Of a stretch of 64,000 nt of DNA, positions 18,086-27,060 are shown piece by piece (the stretch's first letter is position 1; every line of letters starts with the position of its first letter). This DNA is from a bacterium OM1 bin76 (GTDB taxonomy: Bacteria > Actinomycetota > Acidimicrobiia > Spongiisociales > ZC4RG35), in NCBI GenBank assembly GCA_002238785.1, contig MPNA01000007.1:79583-143582 (forward strand), written 5' to 3'. The translations under genes were made by a program, and so were the position numbers. The notes beneath the pieces are model-generated. The model was given only the letters and a program-made list of their open reading frames with translations, was not told the DNA's origin and ran no database searches.

Positions 18086-19411
18086 TCAGCCGCCGGCGAA
18101 GACGTATTCGTCGAGTGTTGTGTCGGGTTTGTCGCCGCCGCTGTAGGTGGCGATGCGGAAGCTGGCTGCGGCGGGTTCGCCGGCCTCTACGAATTCGTAG
18201 GGTCCGCCGACACCGTCGTAGTCGGGATCGCCGCCGCTTTCGATGATGTCCTTGCACTCGGCGAAGCTGATGCACTTGCTGCCGCCGCCGGTGACGCCGT
18301 TGATCTCTGCTCCGATGTCCACCGGGTCGTCGGAGTCGGCCACCAAAGCGGCCAACGCCACTATCACGATGGCGTCGTAGGTCTCCGCACCGTAGGCGTA
18401 GACCTCTTGCATGCCGCCCTCGTAGGCGGAGTCCAACCGGGCGGTGAAGTCCGAGATGGAACTCAGGTCCACCGAAGGCTCGGTGCCTCGCATCCCCGCA
18501 ATGATGGAGGGATCAGAAAGCTCGGCGCCGATCCCGCCGATGTTCCCGTCAACACCGTACACATTGGTGGCGGATGTCGGGCCGATGCCCCGCTCGTGCA
18601 TGGTGGTGAGGATGGTGGCCGACTCCTGGAAACCGATCACCACTACCGCATCGGGACCGGCGCCCGCCAACTGGTCCACTTCGGCGTCGAAGTTGTCGGT
18701 TCCGGGAGCGTAGGCGATGAACGGATCCACCGTTCCGCCCAGGCTCTCGAAGTTATCGCGGAATGAATCTGCCAGGCCCTGCCCGTAGGACTCCTGCCGG
18801 TAGATCACCCCGGCGATCTCGTTGCCCTCTGAAGCAACCAGGTCGGCCAGGACCTTGCCCTGCAACAAATCGGAGGGGGCGGTACGGAAGTAGAGACCGT
18901 TGTCGTCATAGGTCGTGAAGTCCGGTGAGGTGTTGGCCGGGGAGAAGTGGATCACGTTGTTGCCGGTGATTTTGTCGATCACCAGCTTGGAAACGGCCGA
19001 ACTGGCCGCTCCGATGATGGCGTCCACGTCCAGGGCCAGCAGTCGGTCGACCTCAGGATTGGCGATGTCCTGGTTGGTGTCACCCGAGTCGCCCTCATGC
19101 AACACCACGTCGGCGCCGAACACTCCACCACCCGCGTTGATGTCCGCCACGGCCAGCCGGGCGCCAGCCACTTCCGGCGGGCCCAAGAAGGCCAGATCAC
19201 CGGTGACCGGCAACAACGTGCCGATCACCAACTGGGCGTCGGCCGCCATCTCCTCTTCATCGCCGGGGGTAGGAGCAGCGGTGGTGGTCGGTGCTTGAGT
19301 GGTCGGAGCTACCTCCTCTTCTTCCTCGTCTCCGTCACCACAGGCTGCCGCCACCAGCGCGATGGCCGAGACGAAGGCTACAAGCTTCAGATATCTCTTG
19401 TTCCTATACAT
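18086..19411 (-). CDS. livK: ABC transporter substrate-binding lipoprotein, branched-chain amino-acid type
   Basis: The precursor has a signal peptide with lipobox LVAAACG, an acidic/Thr-Pro linker (EEEEEVAPTTQAPTTTAA) and a two-lobed periplasmic-binding-protein type 1 fold. Landmarks are IGTLLPVTGDLAFLGPPEV, VDAIIGAASSAVSKLV and ETYDAIVIVALAAL. It delivers the ligand to the LivHMGF transporter encoded convergently next door. The gene ends ~20 bases from the shared hairpin. Transcription starts from its own upstream region, so expression can be tuned separately. The ligand could be Leu/Ile/Val, urea or a short amide. Confidence 0.92.
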   Translation of the reverse strand: MYRNKRYLKLVAFVSAIALVAAACGDGDEEEEEVAPTTQAPTTTAAPTPGDEEEMAADAQLVIGTLLPVTGDLAFLGPPEVAGARLAVADINAGGGVFGADVVLHEGDSGDTNQDIANPEVDRLLALDVDAIIGAASSAVSKLVIDKITGNNVIHFSPANTSPDFTTYDDNGLYFRTAPSDLLQGKVLADLVASEGNEIAGVIYRQESYGQGLADSFRDNFESLGGTVDPFIAYAPGTDNFDAEVDQLAGAGPDAVVVIGFQESATILTTMHERGIGPTSATNVYGVDGNIGGIGAELSDPSIIAGMRGTEPSVDLSSISDFTARLDSAYEGGMQEVYAYGAETYDAIVIVALAALVADSDDPVDIGAEINGVTGGGSKCISFAECKDIIESGGDPDYDGVGGPYEFVEAGEPAAASFRIATYSGGDKPDTTLDEYVFAGG

Positions 19412-19647
19412 CTACTACCCCATCCTTTCTCTTGGCGAGACTCCCCTTCTCTTGATCGGTATGGTCTGGCTCGACAACGCACCGGCTTTTCGGCATTGGG
19501 CTCTGTACCGGGGAGATCGTCCCAGCGATGCTCAGTGTAGAGGGGTTTTGAGCTTAAAGCAGGGCCGGGTTGAGGCTTTCTGTGCAAAGAGTGGGTCCAG
19601 CAACAATCCCGAGTCGAATGCTCTCTCCGGAAAGGGCCTGCTCGGGC
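19412..19647. other. Upstream region of the binding-protein gene
   Basis: No gene is seen. This stretch must hold the leftward promoter of the binding-protein gene. I see no clear sigma-70 boxes and no terminator for the acyl-CoA carboxylase genes that read toward it. Confidence 0.35.
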
Positions 19648-21384
19648 CTATCGGATGACCGCCACGACCGCCCCCGCGGCCACCGAGTCTCCTGCCTCGA
19701 TGCGTAGTTCCACGACATTTCCCTCTCTGCCGGCGGCAACTGCGTTCTCCATCTTCATGGCCTCCAGCACGCAGATGGTGTCCTCGGCATCAACCCGGTC
19801 GCCCACCTTGACGTTTACCTTCACAATGGTGCCCTGCATGGGGGAGGTGACGGCGCCGTCGCCGGCCGCGACCGGTCCCTTGGCGGGTTTGGGCGGGCGC
19901 CGGCGCACCTTGGCTGACTGGTCTTCCTGGCCGACATCGGGCTCCCAGTAGGAGACGACGAAACGGCGGCCGCTGATCTCCACGGTCATGTCCTGGCGGA
20001 GCACACCCTCCTCCTCGGGTAGCGACCCGGGGGCTTCCGGCTCGCGGGCTGTGAGGTTGATCTCGCTCTCCAGCCAACTGGTGTGATGGCGGGCAGAGAT
20101 GAAGTCGGGATGGTCCAGGACCGCCCGGTGTACCGGGATGGTGGTGGGCACTCCCGTGATCTGGTATTCGTGCAGTGCTCGTTTCGCCCGGCCGATGGCC
20201 CGGGTGCGGGTGGGCGCCCACACCACCAGTTTGGCCAGCAGGTTGTCGTAGAAACGCGGGATGGTAACCCCCGCGCTTACCCATCCGTCCACACGCACTC
20301 CCGGACCGGAGGGCTCCCGGTAGCCGATGATCCGACCGGGGGTGGGCATGTAGTTGTTGTAGGGGTCCTCGGCGTTGATACGCATCTCTATGGCGTGGCC
20401 GTCCGCTCGCAGACCGATGGCCGACGTCGGCTTTCCGGCGGCGACGCGAAGTTGTTCCCTCACCAAGTCCACTCCGGTGACCATCTCGGTGACGGTGTGC
20501 TCGACCTGCAAGCGGGTGTTCATCTCCAAAAAGTAGAAGGCGCCTGAAGAATCTGCAAGGAACTCCACCGTTCCGGCGTTGCGGTAATCACAGGTCCGAG
20601 CGATTCTCAGGGCGGCCTCTCCCAGTTCCCGACTCTGGGCGAGGTTCAGGATGGCCGAAGGCGCCTCTTCGATGAGCTTTTGGTGGCGGCGTTGCACGGA
20701 GCAGTCCCGTTCTCCCAGATACACATAGTTGTGGTGATTGTCCACCAGGATCTGTGCTTCGATGTGATGGACGTCGGTCAGCAACTTCTCCAGATAGACC
20801 TCGGGACTGCTGAAAAAGGCGTCTGCCTCTCTTTGGGCGGACGCCAACGCCTCTTGGATCTCCGAAGGATGGCGGACGATCCGCATTCCGCGGCCTCCTC
20901 CTGCTCGGGATGCCTTGATCAGCACCGGATAGCCGAGTTGCTCGGCGACTCTCACGATCTCAGCGGGGTCCACCAGGGGGGATTCGGTGCCCGGCACCAC
21001 CGGCACTCCCGCCTCGATTGCGATCCTGCGGGAAGCCACCTTGTCGCCCATTGCGGCTATGGCAGCAGGTGGCGGTCCCACCCAGATCCGGCCTGCGTCG
21101 GTCACCGCTTGGGCAAAATCGGCGTTCTCCGACAGGAACCCGTAGCCGGGGTGGACAGCCTCCGCTTCGGTCTCGGCGGCTACTTCCAGGATCCGTTCGA
21201 TGTCCAGGTATGACTGGCCGGCGGGCGCCGGTCCGATGTTCCAAGCCTGATCGGCCAACTGTGCGTGGTAGGCGTCCCGGTCGGGTTCCGAGTACACCGC
21301 GATGGTGCGAAGGCCCATCTCTCGGGCGGTGCGGATGATCCTGACCGCTATCTCACCCCGGTTGGCGACCAGTACCGACTTCAC
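19648..21384 (-). CDS. accA: Acyl-CoA carboxylase alpha subunit (biotin carboxylase plus biotin carrier)
   Basis: This 578-residue protein starts with a complete biotin carboxylase: VLVANRGEIAVRIIRTA; ATP-grasp GGGRGMRIV; EMNTRLQVEHTVTE; INAEDP. It ends with a BCCP domain bearing the biotinylation site EAMKMENAVAA. It carboxylates biotin with bicarbonate and ATP, feeding the beta subunit to make malonyl- or methylmalonyl-CoA. The GTG start overlaps the beta-subunit stop (GTGA), so the two are coupled. Actinobacteria use this fused alpha type for fatty-acid and propionate metabolism. The nearby birA would supply the biotin ligase. Confidence 0.93.
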   Translation of the reverse strand: MKSVLVANRGEIAVRIIRTAREMGLRTIAVYSEPDRDAYHAQLADQAWNIGPAPAGQSYLDIERILEVAAETEAEAVHPGYGFLSENADFAQAVTDAGRIWVGPPPAAIAAMGDKVASRRIAIEAGVPVVPGTESPLVDPAEIVRVAEQLGYPVLIKASRAGGGRGMRIVRHPSEIQEALASAQREADAFFSSPEVYLEKLLTDVHHIEAQILVDNHHNYVYLGERDCSVQRRHQKLIEEAPSAILNLAQSRELGEAALRIARTCDYRNAGTVEFLADSSGAFYFLEMNTRLQVEHTVTEMVTGVDLVREQLRVAAGKPTSAIGLRADGHAIEMRINAEDPYNNYMPTPGRIIGYREPSGPGVRVDGWVSAGVTIPRFYDNLLAKLVVWAPTRTRAIGRAKRALHEYQITGVPTTIPVHRAVLDHPDFISARHHTSWLESEINLTAREPEAPGSLPEEEGVLRQDMTVEISGRRFVVSYWEPDVGQEDQSAKVRRRPPKPAKGPVAAGDGAVTSPMQGTIVKVNVKVGDRVDAEDTICVLEAMKMENAVAAGREGNVVELRIEAGDSVAAGAVVAVIR

Positions 21385-22928
21385 AGCGGGATGTTTCCGT
21401 GTTTCTTGCTCGGCAGGGCCTCCCGTTTGCTGCGGAGCATCTCCAGCGCCGTGATGAGTTGAGGTCGGGTCTCGCGGGGTTCTATCACCGAATCCACCAA
21501 GCCCAGTTCAGCCGCCTTATAGGGATTGTTGAACTCTTCCTCGTATTCCCCTATCAGTTCGGCGCGGCGGCCTTCGGGATCGGCGGCTTGGGCGATTTCC
21601 CGGCGGAAGATGACATTGACGGCCCCGGAGGCGCCCATCACGGCGATCTCCGCCGACGGCCACGCCAAGACCAGGTCGGCACGGATGCCGCGGGCATTCA
21701 TCACCAGATAGGCGCCCCCGTACGCCTTGCGGGTGATAACCGAGACCCGTGGCACCGTGGCTTCACAGTAGGCGTACAGGAGTTTGGCGCCATGGCGAAT
21801 GATCCCGCTGTGCTCCTGATCGACTCCTGGAAGGACCCCGGGCACGTCCACGAAAGTGACCAGCGGGATGTTGAAAGCGTCGCAGAACCTCACAAACCGG
21901 GCGCCCTTCTGGGCGGCGTCGATGTCCAGTGTCCCGGCCAAGACCGAGGGCTGGTTGGCGACTACTCCCACGGTGTGGCCGTCCAGGCGACCCAATCCCA
22001 CCAGAAGGTTGCGAGCCCAGTGCTCATGCACCTGGAAGTACTCCCCGTCATCCAGGATGGTCTCGATAAGGGCGGTCATGTCATAAGGCTGGTTGGACGA
22101 GTCTGGGATTATCTGGTCCAGCAGGTCATCGGTGCGGGTGGGCAGGTCGGTTGGGGTGAAGTAGGCAGGCAGTTCCAGATTGTTCTGCGGGAGGAAGGAA
22201 AGCAGGTAGCGGACCCCGTCGAGGGCGAGGGCGTCCTCGGAGAAGACGAAGTGCACCACCCCGGAGGTGGAGGCGTGCACCATCGCTCCGCCCAACTCTT
22301 CGAAAGTGACCTCTTCTCCGGTGACTGCCTTGATCACGTCGGGGCCGGTGATGAACAGGTGGCTCGTCTCGCTGACCTGGATGACGAAGTCGGTGAGAGC
22401 GGGCGAGTACACCGCGCCACCCGCGCAGGGTCCCATGATGACAGAGATCTGGGGGATCACCCCCGAGGCGCGGACGTTGCGCTCGAAAATCCTCCCATAG
22501 CCGTCGAGGGAAGCCACTCCTTCCTGGATGCGGGCGCCACCGGAGTCCTTCAGCCCGATCAGCGGAGCTCCGGCCTGCAACGCCATGTCGGTTATCTTGC
22601 AGATCTTGTCGGCTACCGCCACTCCCAGGCTCCCTCCGAAGGTGGTAAAGTCCTCTGCGAAGACGAACACGGTGCGCCCGTCTATCTTGCCCCACCCGGT
22701 GACCACGGCATCGCCCAGGGGCCTGCGGTTCTCGACTCCGAACCCGCGGCCCGAATGGCGAACGAAAGCGTCCACCTCGCAGAAGGTGTCCTGATCCAAT
22801 AGGTGAGATATGCGCTCCCGGGCGGTGAGTTTCCCCCGCTCGTGTTGGCGGTCGATGGCCCGGCGGTCGGCGTCGGACGCCTGTCCCCGCATCCTGCGAA
22901 GGTTCTCAATTCGTTGCTCGGTTCCCAC
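21381..22928 (-). CDS. accD: Acyl-CoA carboxylase beta subunit (carboxyltransferase, propionyl/acetyl-CoA type)
   Basis: This 515-residue carboxyltransferase has two crotonase-like halves. The N-half shows RGKLTARERISHLLD, FAEDFTTFGGSLG, DSGGARIQEGVASLDGYG and the acyl-CoA oxyanion region MGPCAGGAVYSPALTDF. The C-half shows VGVVANQPSVLAGTLDIDAA, FVDVPGVLPGVDQEHSGII, ITRKAYGGAYLVM and WPSAEIAVMGASGAV. It moves the carboxyl group from biotin to acyl-CoA. It is the first gene of the accD-accA operon and is divergent from birA by ~50 bp. Confidence 0.94.
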   Translation of the reverse strand: MGTEQRIENLRRMRGQASDADRRAIDRQHERGKLTARERISHLLDQDTFCEVDAFVRHSGRGFGVENRRPLGDAVVTGWGKIDGRTVFVFAEDFTTFGGSLGVAVADKICKITDMALQAGAPLIGLKDSGGARIQEGVASLDGYGRIFERNVRASGVIPQISVIMGPCAGGAVYSPALTDFVIQVSETSHLFITGPDVIKAVTGEEVTFEELGGAMVHASTSGVVHFVFSEDALALDGVRYLLSFLPQNNLELPAYFTPTDLPTRTDDLLDQIIPDSSNQPYDMTALIETILDDGEYFQVHEHWARNLLVGLGRLDGHTVGVVANQPSVLAGTLDIDAAQKGARFVRFCDAFNIPLVTFVDVPGVLPGVDQEHSGIIRHGAKLLYAYCEATVPRVSVITRKAYGGAYLVMNARGIRADLVLAWPSAEIAVMGASGAVNVIFRREIAQAADPEGRRAELIGEYEEEFNNPYKAAELGLVDSVIEPRETRPQLITALEMLRSKREALPSKKHGNIPL

Positions 22929-22981
22929 CCTTTTGACCTCTTGTATAGGCTTTCTCGTACTTGGACTTGGGGTAAACCTCT

Positions 22982-23671
22982 TTGGCTACACCATATTGCT
23001 TGATTCGATTGTCCGTAACGTCATCCACTCAGGACGACGCCCGCCGAGCCTACCGGGGAAGGCCGGTGGTGGTGGTGGCGGACCGTCAGAATCATGGTAG
23101 GGGAAGACGCGACCGGGAATGGGTCAATGCTCCCGGGGCGCTGGCTGTTTCGGTGGCGTGCGAGCCCAGGTGGGAGAAGGAAAGGTGGGGATTGTTGCCG
23201 CTGATGGCAGGCTGGCAGGCGGCGCGGGTTCTGGGTGCCCGGGTCGTCCTCAAATGGCCCAATGACCTGCTGGTCGGACCTGACAAAGTGGGAGGGATCC
23301 TTGTGGAGGCCTCGGGCTCACTGGTCGTGGCCGGTTGCGGGTTCAACCTGTGGTGGCCGGATCCCCCCCCGGGGATGGCCGGCCTGGACGGCCGACCTCC
23401 AGGATCCCGGCGGCGGGACGAGATCGCCCACGCCTGGGCCGCAGGGTTCGTGGCGTCCGCCCGGGACCCCGGAGGCGGCGCTTTCTCGCTGGATGACTAC
23501 CGTCGGCGCTGCGTGACCATCGGTCAACGGGTCAGTTGGGCTGGGGGCGGCGCCGGACGGGCGATCGACGTCGACCCGGAAGGAGCATTGGTGGTTGAAG
23601 GGTCTTCGGGACGGAGAACACTACGTTCCGAGGAGGTGTTTCACGTTCGGACCGCCGGAGGGGGGTCTTAG
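22982..23671 (+). CDS. birA: Biotin--[acetyl-CoA-carboxylase] ligase
   Basis: The protein lacks an N-terminal helix-turn-helix, so it is the monofunctional type. Motifs are TSSTQDDARR, the biotin/AMP loop GRGRRDREWVNAPGALAVSV, KWPNDLLV and KVGGILVEA, with a short C-terminal SH3-like domain (GRAIDVDPEGALVVEGSSG). It joins biotin to the EAMKMEN lysine of carboxylases such as the neighbouring alpha subunit. The start is uncertain: TTG 22982 has a GGGGT box ~7 bases upstream. Divergence from accD suggests a shared control region. Confidence 0.88.
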   Translation: MATPYCLIRLSVTSSTQDDARRAYRGRPVVVVADRQNHGRGRRDREWVNAPGALAVSVACEPRWEKERWGLLPLMAGWQAARVLGARVVLKWPNDLLVGPDKVGGILVEASGSLVVAGCGFNLWWPDPPPGMAGLDGRPPGSRRRDEIAHAWAAGFVASARDPGGGAFSLDDYRRRCVTIGQRVSWAGGGAGRAIDVDPEGALVVEGSSGRRTLRSEEVFHVRTAGGGS

Positions 23672-24411
23672 CCGGTGTCCTCCACCTGAGGACTGGGAAG
23701 GCCGGCGGTGAAGAACCCGGACAGGCGGGCCAAGGCATCCTGGGAGGCCGCCTCGTTGTAGTGGGGGTGGTTTTCGTTCACGAAGCCGTGCCCCACTCCT
23801 TCATACAGCAACCACTGTCCGTGCGGGTTGCTGCCTTGGGCGGCGTCCACCGCAGCCGCTGGTATGGTGTCGTCGTCGGCTGCGTAGATGCCCAGCACCG
23901 GGCCGGACAGCCGCTCCAGTTGCCGGGAAACCGGGTAACGGCGGTGTTCGTCGCCGTCCAGGGGGGCATACAACACGGCCACCGGACCCACCCACCTCCT
24001 CAGGGCAGCCGCCATCAGGGCGAGCCTGCCGCCGGACTGGATCCCGAGCACTCCCACCGGGTCGGTCAATGCCCATCGCAGGTCTTCGTCGGCAAGGAAG
24101 CGCTGAGTCTCGTCGAGTTGCAACAGCACGTCGGTGTCGGTATCGGACGGCCCTGCTCCATTGTGAAAACGTCCGGAACCGTCAGACGCCAGGTTGAGGG
24201 CCAGCACGGCGATGCCCCTGCGGGCCAGGAACCGGGAGACGCTCTTGATGTGGGAGGAGATCGCCCCTTCATCCCTGACGATCAGCACCACCGGAAAGCG
24301 GCCCACCGCGTCGGGCCGGGCCAGGTAGTCGGACCGATAAGAACTCCCTGCCGGCGTGGAGTAGGTACCGTACATAACCGGGTATGTCCCCTCGTGGGGC
24401 AAGACCGCCAA
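23668..24411 (-). CDS. Dienelactone-hydrolase-family alpha/beta hydrolase
   Basis: This ~245-residue protein has the DLH core: PVVLIVRDEGAISSHIK, the nucleophile elbow GIQSGGRLALM, the acid YAADDDTIP and the catalytic His in GVGHGFVNENHP. The nucleophile is Ser rather than the Cys of classical dienelactone hydrolases, as in many carboxylesterase-like members. The start is uncertain: TTG 24411 or ATG 24375. It ends 4 bases inside birA on the opposite strand. The substrate is unknown. Confidence 0.82.
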   Translation of the reverse strand: MAVLPHEGTYPVMYGTYSTPAGSSYRSDYLARPDAVGRFPVVLIVRDEGAISSHIKSVSRFLARRGIAVLALNLASDGSGRFHNGAGPSDTDTDVLLQLDETQRFLADEDLRWALTDPVGVLGIQSGGRLALMAAALRRWVGPVAVLYAPLDGDEHRRYPVSRQLERLSGPVLGIYAADDDTIPAAAVDAAQGSNPHGQWLLYEGVGHGFVNENHPHYNEAASQDALARLSGFFTAGLPSPQVEDTG

Positions 24412-24537
24412 AGCTATCCGTCCTGGGTTGGCATCAATTCGATAGGGTAGCGGCCCGAAGGTCAGCTATTTTCACACCATGAAGTTGGAATTCCTCACTC
24501 ATTATCACATGGCATCCACCAGCCGCGCGGTGCTGTC

Positions 24538-25443
24538 TTGAGTAAGCGGGCGGTGGTGACCGGCGGGGCGGGCTTCGTCGGCTCCCACCTGTGCGAGGCC
24601 CTGGCGGAGCGGGGATGGGAGGTGGTGTCTGTTGACGACTTGTCCACCGGCGCGCTCTGCAATCTGGAGTCGGCGAGGGCCAAGGGAGTCAGCGCAGAGT
24701 GGGTGGACATCACCGATCCCCGGCTGGAGGGAGTGATGGCCGACGCCGCTCCCCAGGTGGTCTTCCACCTGGCGGCCATGTCGTCGGTGCGACAGTGCGA
24801 GAAGGATCCCCGCAGATGCGGGGAGGTCAATGCTGAGGGCACTGCCCGGGTCTTGGAAAGCGCGGTGCGCAGCGGAGCGGAGAAGTTGGTGAACATCTCC
24901 TCGTTGGCGGTGCATGGGGCGTCGCCCGGATCGGCGGGTGCTTCTTACGGGTTGAGCAAGTTGGCCGCCGAGGACCATGTTCGCAGGCAGGCAGCTTCAG
25001 CGGGGATTGATTGGATCACGCTCCGGCCGGCCAACGTTTACGGGCCCCGCCAGCATGGTGATGGAGAGTCGGCGGTGGTCGCCACCTGGTTTTGGGGCAT
25101 GGCGAACCAAAGACCCTTGTTCCTGGATGGCGACGGCCTGCAGACCAGGGACTTTCTCTATGTGAGCGACGCGGTGGAGGCCGTCATTGCCGCAGCCGAG
25201 CGAGGCAGCGTCACGGCCATCGACGTGGGCGGGGGAGTGGAGACTTCTCTGAACGCCCTCATCCGGCAGATGAGGGCGATAACCGGCTGGGAGGGAACTC
25301 TGCGGCGGCGCTCCGCCCGACCGGGTGACATCCGCCGTTCGGTGGTAGACCCCCGTCCCGCCAGGACCGTCCTCGGTTGGAGCGCCCGCACCGATCTGGC
25401 CACCGGTCTGCGACGAACCTGGGAGTGGGCAACCGGTTCCTAG
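24538..25443 (+). CDS. NAD-dependent nucleotide-sugar epimerase/dehydratase (extended SDR)
   Basis: This 301-residue extended short-chain dehydrogenase has the NAD motif TGGAGFVGSHL, acidic residues VDDLSTG, HLAAMSSV, the active-site pair S...YGLSK and RPANVYGPRQ. It resembles UDP-glucose 4-epimerase or related enzymes that make wall sugars. It reads from a TTG; an 11-codon ORF (ATG 24511) ends on the same TGA-overlapping bases, so a leader peptide is possible. The exact sugar cannot be stated. Confidence 0.85.
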   Translation: MSKRAVVTGGAGFVGSHLCEALAERGWEVVSVDDLSTGALCNLESARAKGVSAEWVDITDPRLEGVMADAAPQVVFHLAAMSSVRQCEKDPRRCGEVNAEGTARVLESAVRSGAEKLVNISSLAVHGASPGSAGASYGLSKLAAEDHVRRQAASAGIDWITLRPANVYGPRQHGDGESAVVATWFWGMANQRPLFLDGDGLQTRDFLYVSDAVEAVIAAAERGSVTAIDVGGGVETSLNALIRQMRAITGWEGTLRRRSARPGDIRRSVVDPRPARTVLGWSARTDLATGLRRTWEWATGS

Positions 25444-25848
25444 TCCCGTCTGTCTCGATGGGCTGCGGGGGGAGCGACTTGATCAGAGTCTGGCAACAAA
25501 TCTGGGGCCTTACGGGTTGACTTTGTCCCACCCACGGTGCATAGTGATAGGACCTAAACACCGAGACGGTCCGCTCCGACGTCGTTCGGGCCGAGTCAAG
25601 GGATCAAATGGTCACACCGGCAAACCCGGCTTGACGCTGGGTGAAGCCTCCCTGACCAACGGCATGGTGGAGGTGGGGGATGGGCCCGTCAGGGGGATTT
25701 TTCGCGAGTCGAGAGGTGAAGAGGGTCGCCCGACGGTACTGGTTCAGTTTGTGCTCGCGATGACCCACACAGCATCACCTCCAACCATAACAACTCGCTC
25801 TGCTATCATGGTTCGGTATGACCACTGCATCCACCAGGGTCCGCGCTG
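25444..25848. other. Intergenic region upstream of an IS1-type insertion
   Basis: No recognised gene. A possible promoter lies just before 25818: TGCTATCAT reads as an extended -10 (TATCAT). Coding-like ORFs here lack motifs. Confidence 0.35.
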
Positions 25849-26091
25849 ATGGCATCTAGACTCCCTCGTCGGCCTGGTGATTTCACCCAACAGGCGAAGT
25901 TGATCGTGGATTTGTCAACTGGGGCGATCACCCAGGAGGAGATTGATGCTTTGCCGCCTATGGGCAAGGAGGTCGGCGGGCACGCTCGCAACGCTGTTGT
26001 TAGTCTTGAGCAACGACGCGAGAACGGTCGTAAAGGCGGGCACGTCAAGGCTCAGAACAGGGCGGCGCGACTCGCTAAACAACAGACTTAG
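25849..26091 (+). CDS. Small basic hypothetical protein
   Basis: This 80-residue ORF starts at ATG 25849 and ends with a strongly basic Gly/Arg/Lys tail (RRENGRKGGHVKAQNRAARL), which suggests nucleic-acid binding. No family is recognised. It lies between the epimerase gene and an IS1-family transposase and may be a chromosomal small gene or IS cargo. A minus-strand ORF of similar length overlaps it, so coding is not certain. Confidence 0.35.
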   Translation: MASRLPRRPGDFTQQAKLIVDLSTGAITQEEIDALPPMGKEVGGHARNAVVSLEQRRENGRKGGHVKAQNRAARLAKQQT

Positions 26092-26158
26092 AGGATTCCC
26101 CAGTCGGCGGGCTGGGGGGTAGGAACCCGCGACGGCGGCGGTTCCGAGGCATGAGAAA

Positions 26159-26200
26159 GGGGCCGACCGGCGGGCTGTTGATTCGGTAGGTCGGCCCCGG
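26159..26200. terminator. GC-rich hairpin before the IS1-type transposase
   Basis: Arms GGGGCCGACC and GGTCGGCCCC are ~20 nt apart. There is no T-tract. It may protect the transposase gene from outside transcription or end the small upstream gene. Confidence 0.45.
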
Positions 26201-26245
26201 ACTCCGTCCTAGTTGTTGTCACACCCTACTAGTAGCATTGTTCAC

Positions 26246-27001
26246 ATGGTGAACAGGCTGGCAACCGAGAAACGGGCACTCATTCTCCAACTTCTCACTG
26301 AGGGCATGGGCGTCACCGCCACCACCCGAATCGTGGGATGCTCCAAGAACACCGTCCTCAAACTCCTCCGAGACGCCGGACAGGCCTGCGCCGCCTATCA
26401 AGACGAAAACCTCCGCAACCTGGAATGCCGTCGCATTCAAGCGGACGAGATCTGGTCGTTCGTGTACGCCAAGAAAACCACCCGCACGTCGACCCCCGAC
26501 GCCGGTGACGTGTGGACCTGGGTAGCGATCTGCGAAGACACCAAACTCGTGCCGGCCTGGTGGATCGGCGACCGTTCCTACGAAACCGGGATCCTGTTCA
26601 TGGAAGACCTCGCAGCCCGTATGTCCAACCCCATCCAACTAACCACCGACGGGCTCACCACCTACCTTGACGCGGTGAACGATGCCTTCTCCGACTGGAT
26701 GGTCGAACACCGCGTCCTAAACCGCCACTACCCGGATGCCAAAGTGGGACGCACCGCCTATATCGAAGGCCAGAACTTGACGATGCGCATGTCGATGCGC
26801 CGCTACCAGCGGACCACCGACGCCCACTCGAAGAAGCTCGTGAACCACGCCCACGCGGTTGCGCTGAATTGCATGGTTTACAACTTCGTTGGCGTGCATC
26901 AGTCCCTCCCAGGCAGAGTTGCCCCTGCGATGGCGGCCGGTGTCACCAGCAGAATATGGACATTCGCTGATATTGTCCGGTTGGTGGACGGTTCGAACTG
27001 A
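26246..27001 (+). CDS. IS1-family transposase
   Basis: I start at ATG 26246 (MVNRLATEKR). The N-terminus has a helix-turn-helix (GVTATTRIVGCSKNTVLKLL). The catalytic part has D/D/E-type landmarks: ADEIWSFVYAK, WTWVAICEDTKLVPAWWIGDR, LTTDGLTTY, KVGRTAYIEGQNLTMR, then a basic SMRRYQR stretch. It is a single full-length frame of ~250 residues, so the element may be active. Terminal inverted repeats could not be assigned by eye. Confidence 0.85.
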   Translation: MVNRLATEKRALILQLLTEGMGVTATTRIVGCSKNTVLKLLRDAGQACAAYQDENLRNLECRRIQADEIWSFVYAKKTTRTSTPDAGDVWTWVAICEDTKLVPAWWIGDRSYETGILFMEDLAARMSNPIQLTTDGLTTYLDAVNDAFSDWMVEHRVLNRHYPDAKVGRTAYIEGQNLTMRMSMRRYQRTTDAHSKKLVNHAHAVALNCMVYNFVGVHQSLPGRVAPAMAAGVTSRIWTFADIVRLVDGSN

Positions 27002-27060
27002 CCAGTGCCCGCCGGACCGACGAGACCGGTGGTTTGATCAATCCGAGAGCGGCGTCGGGG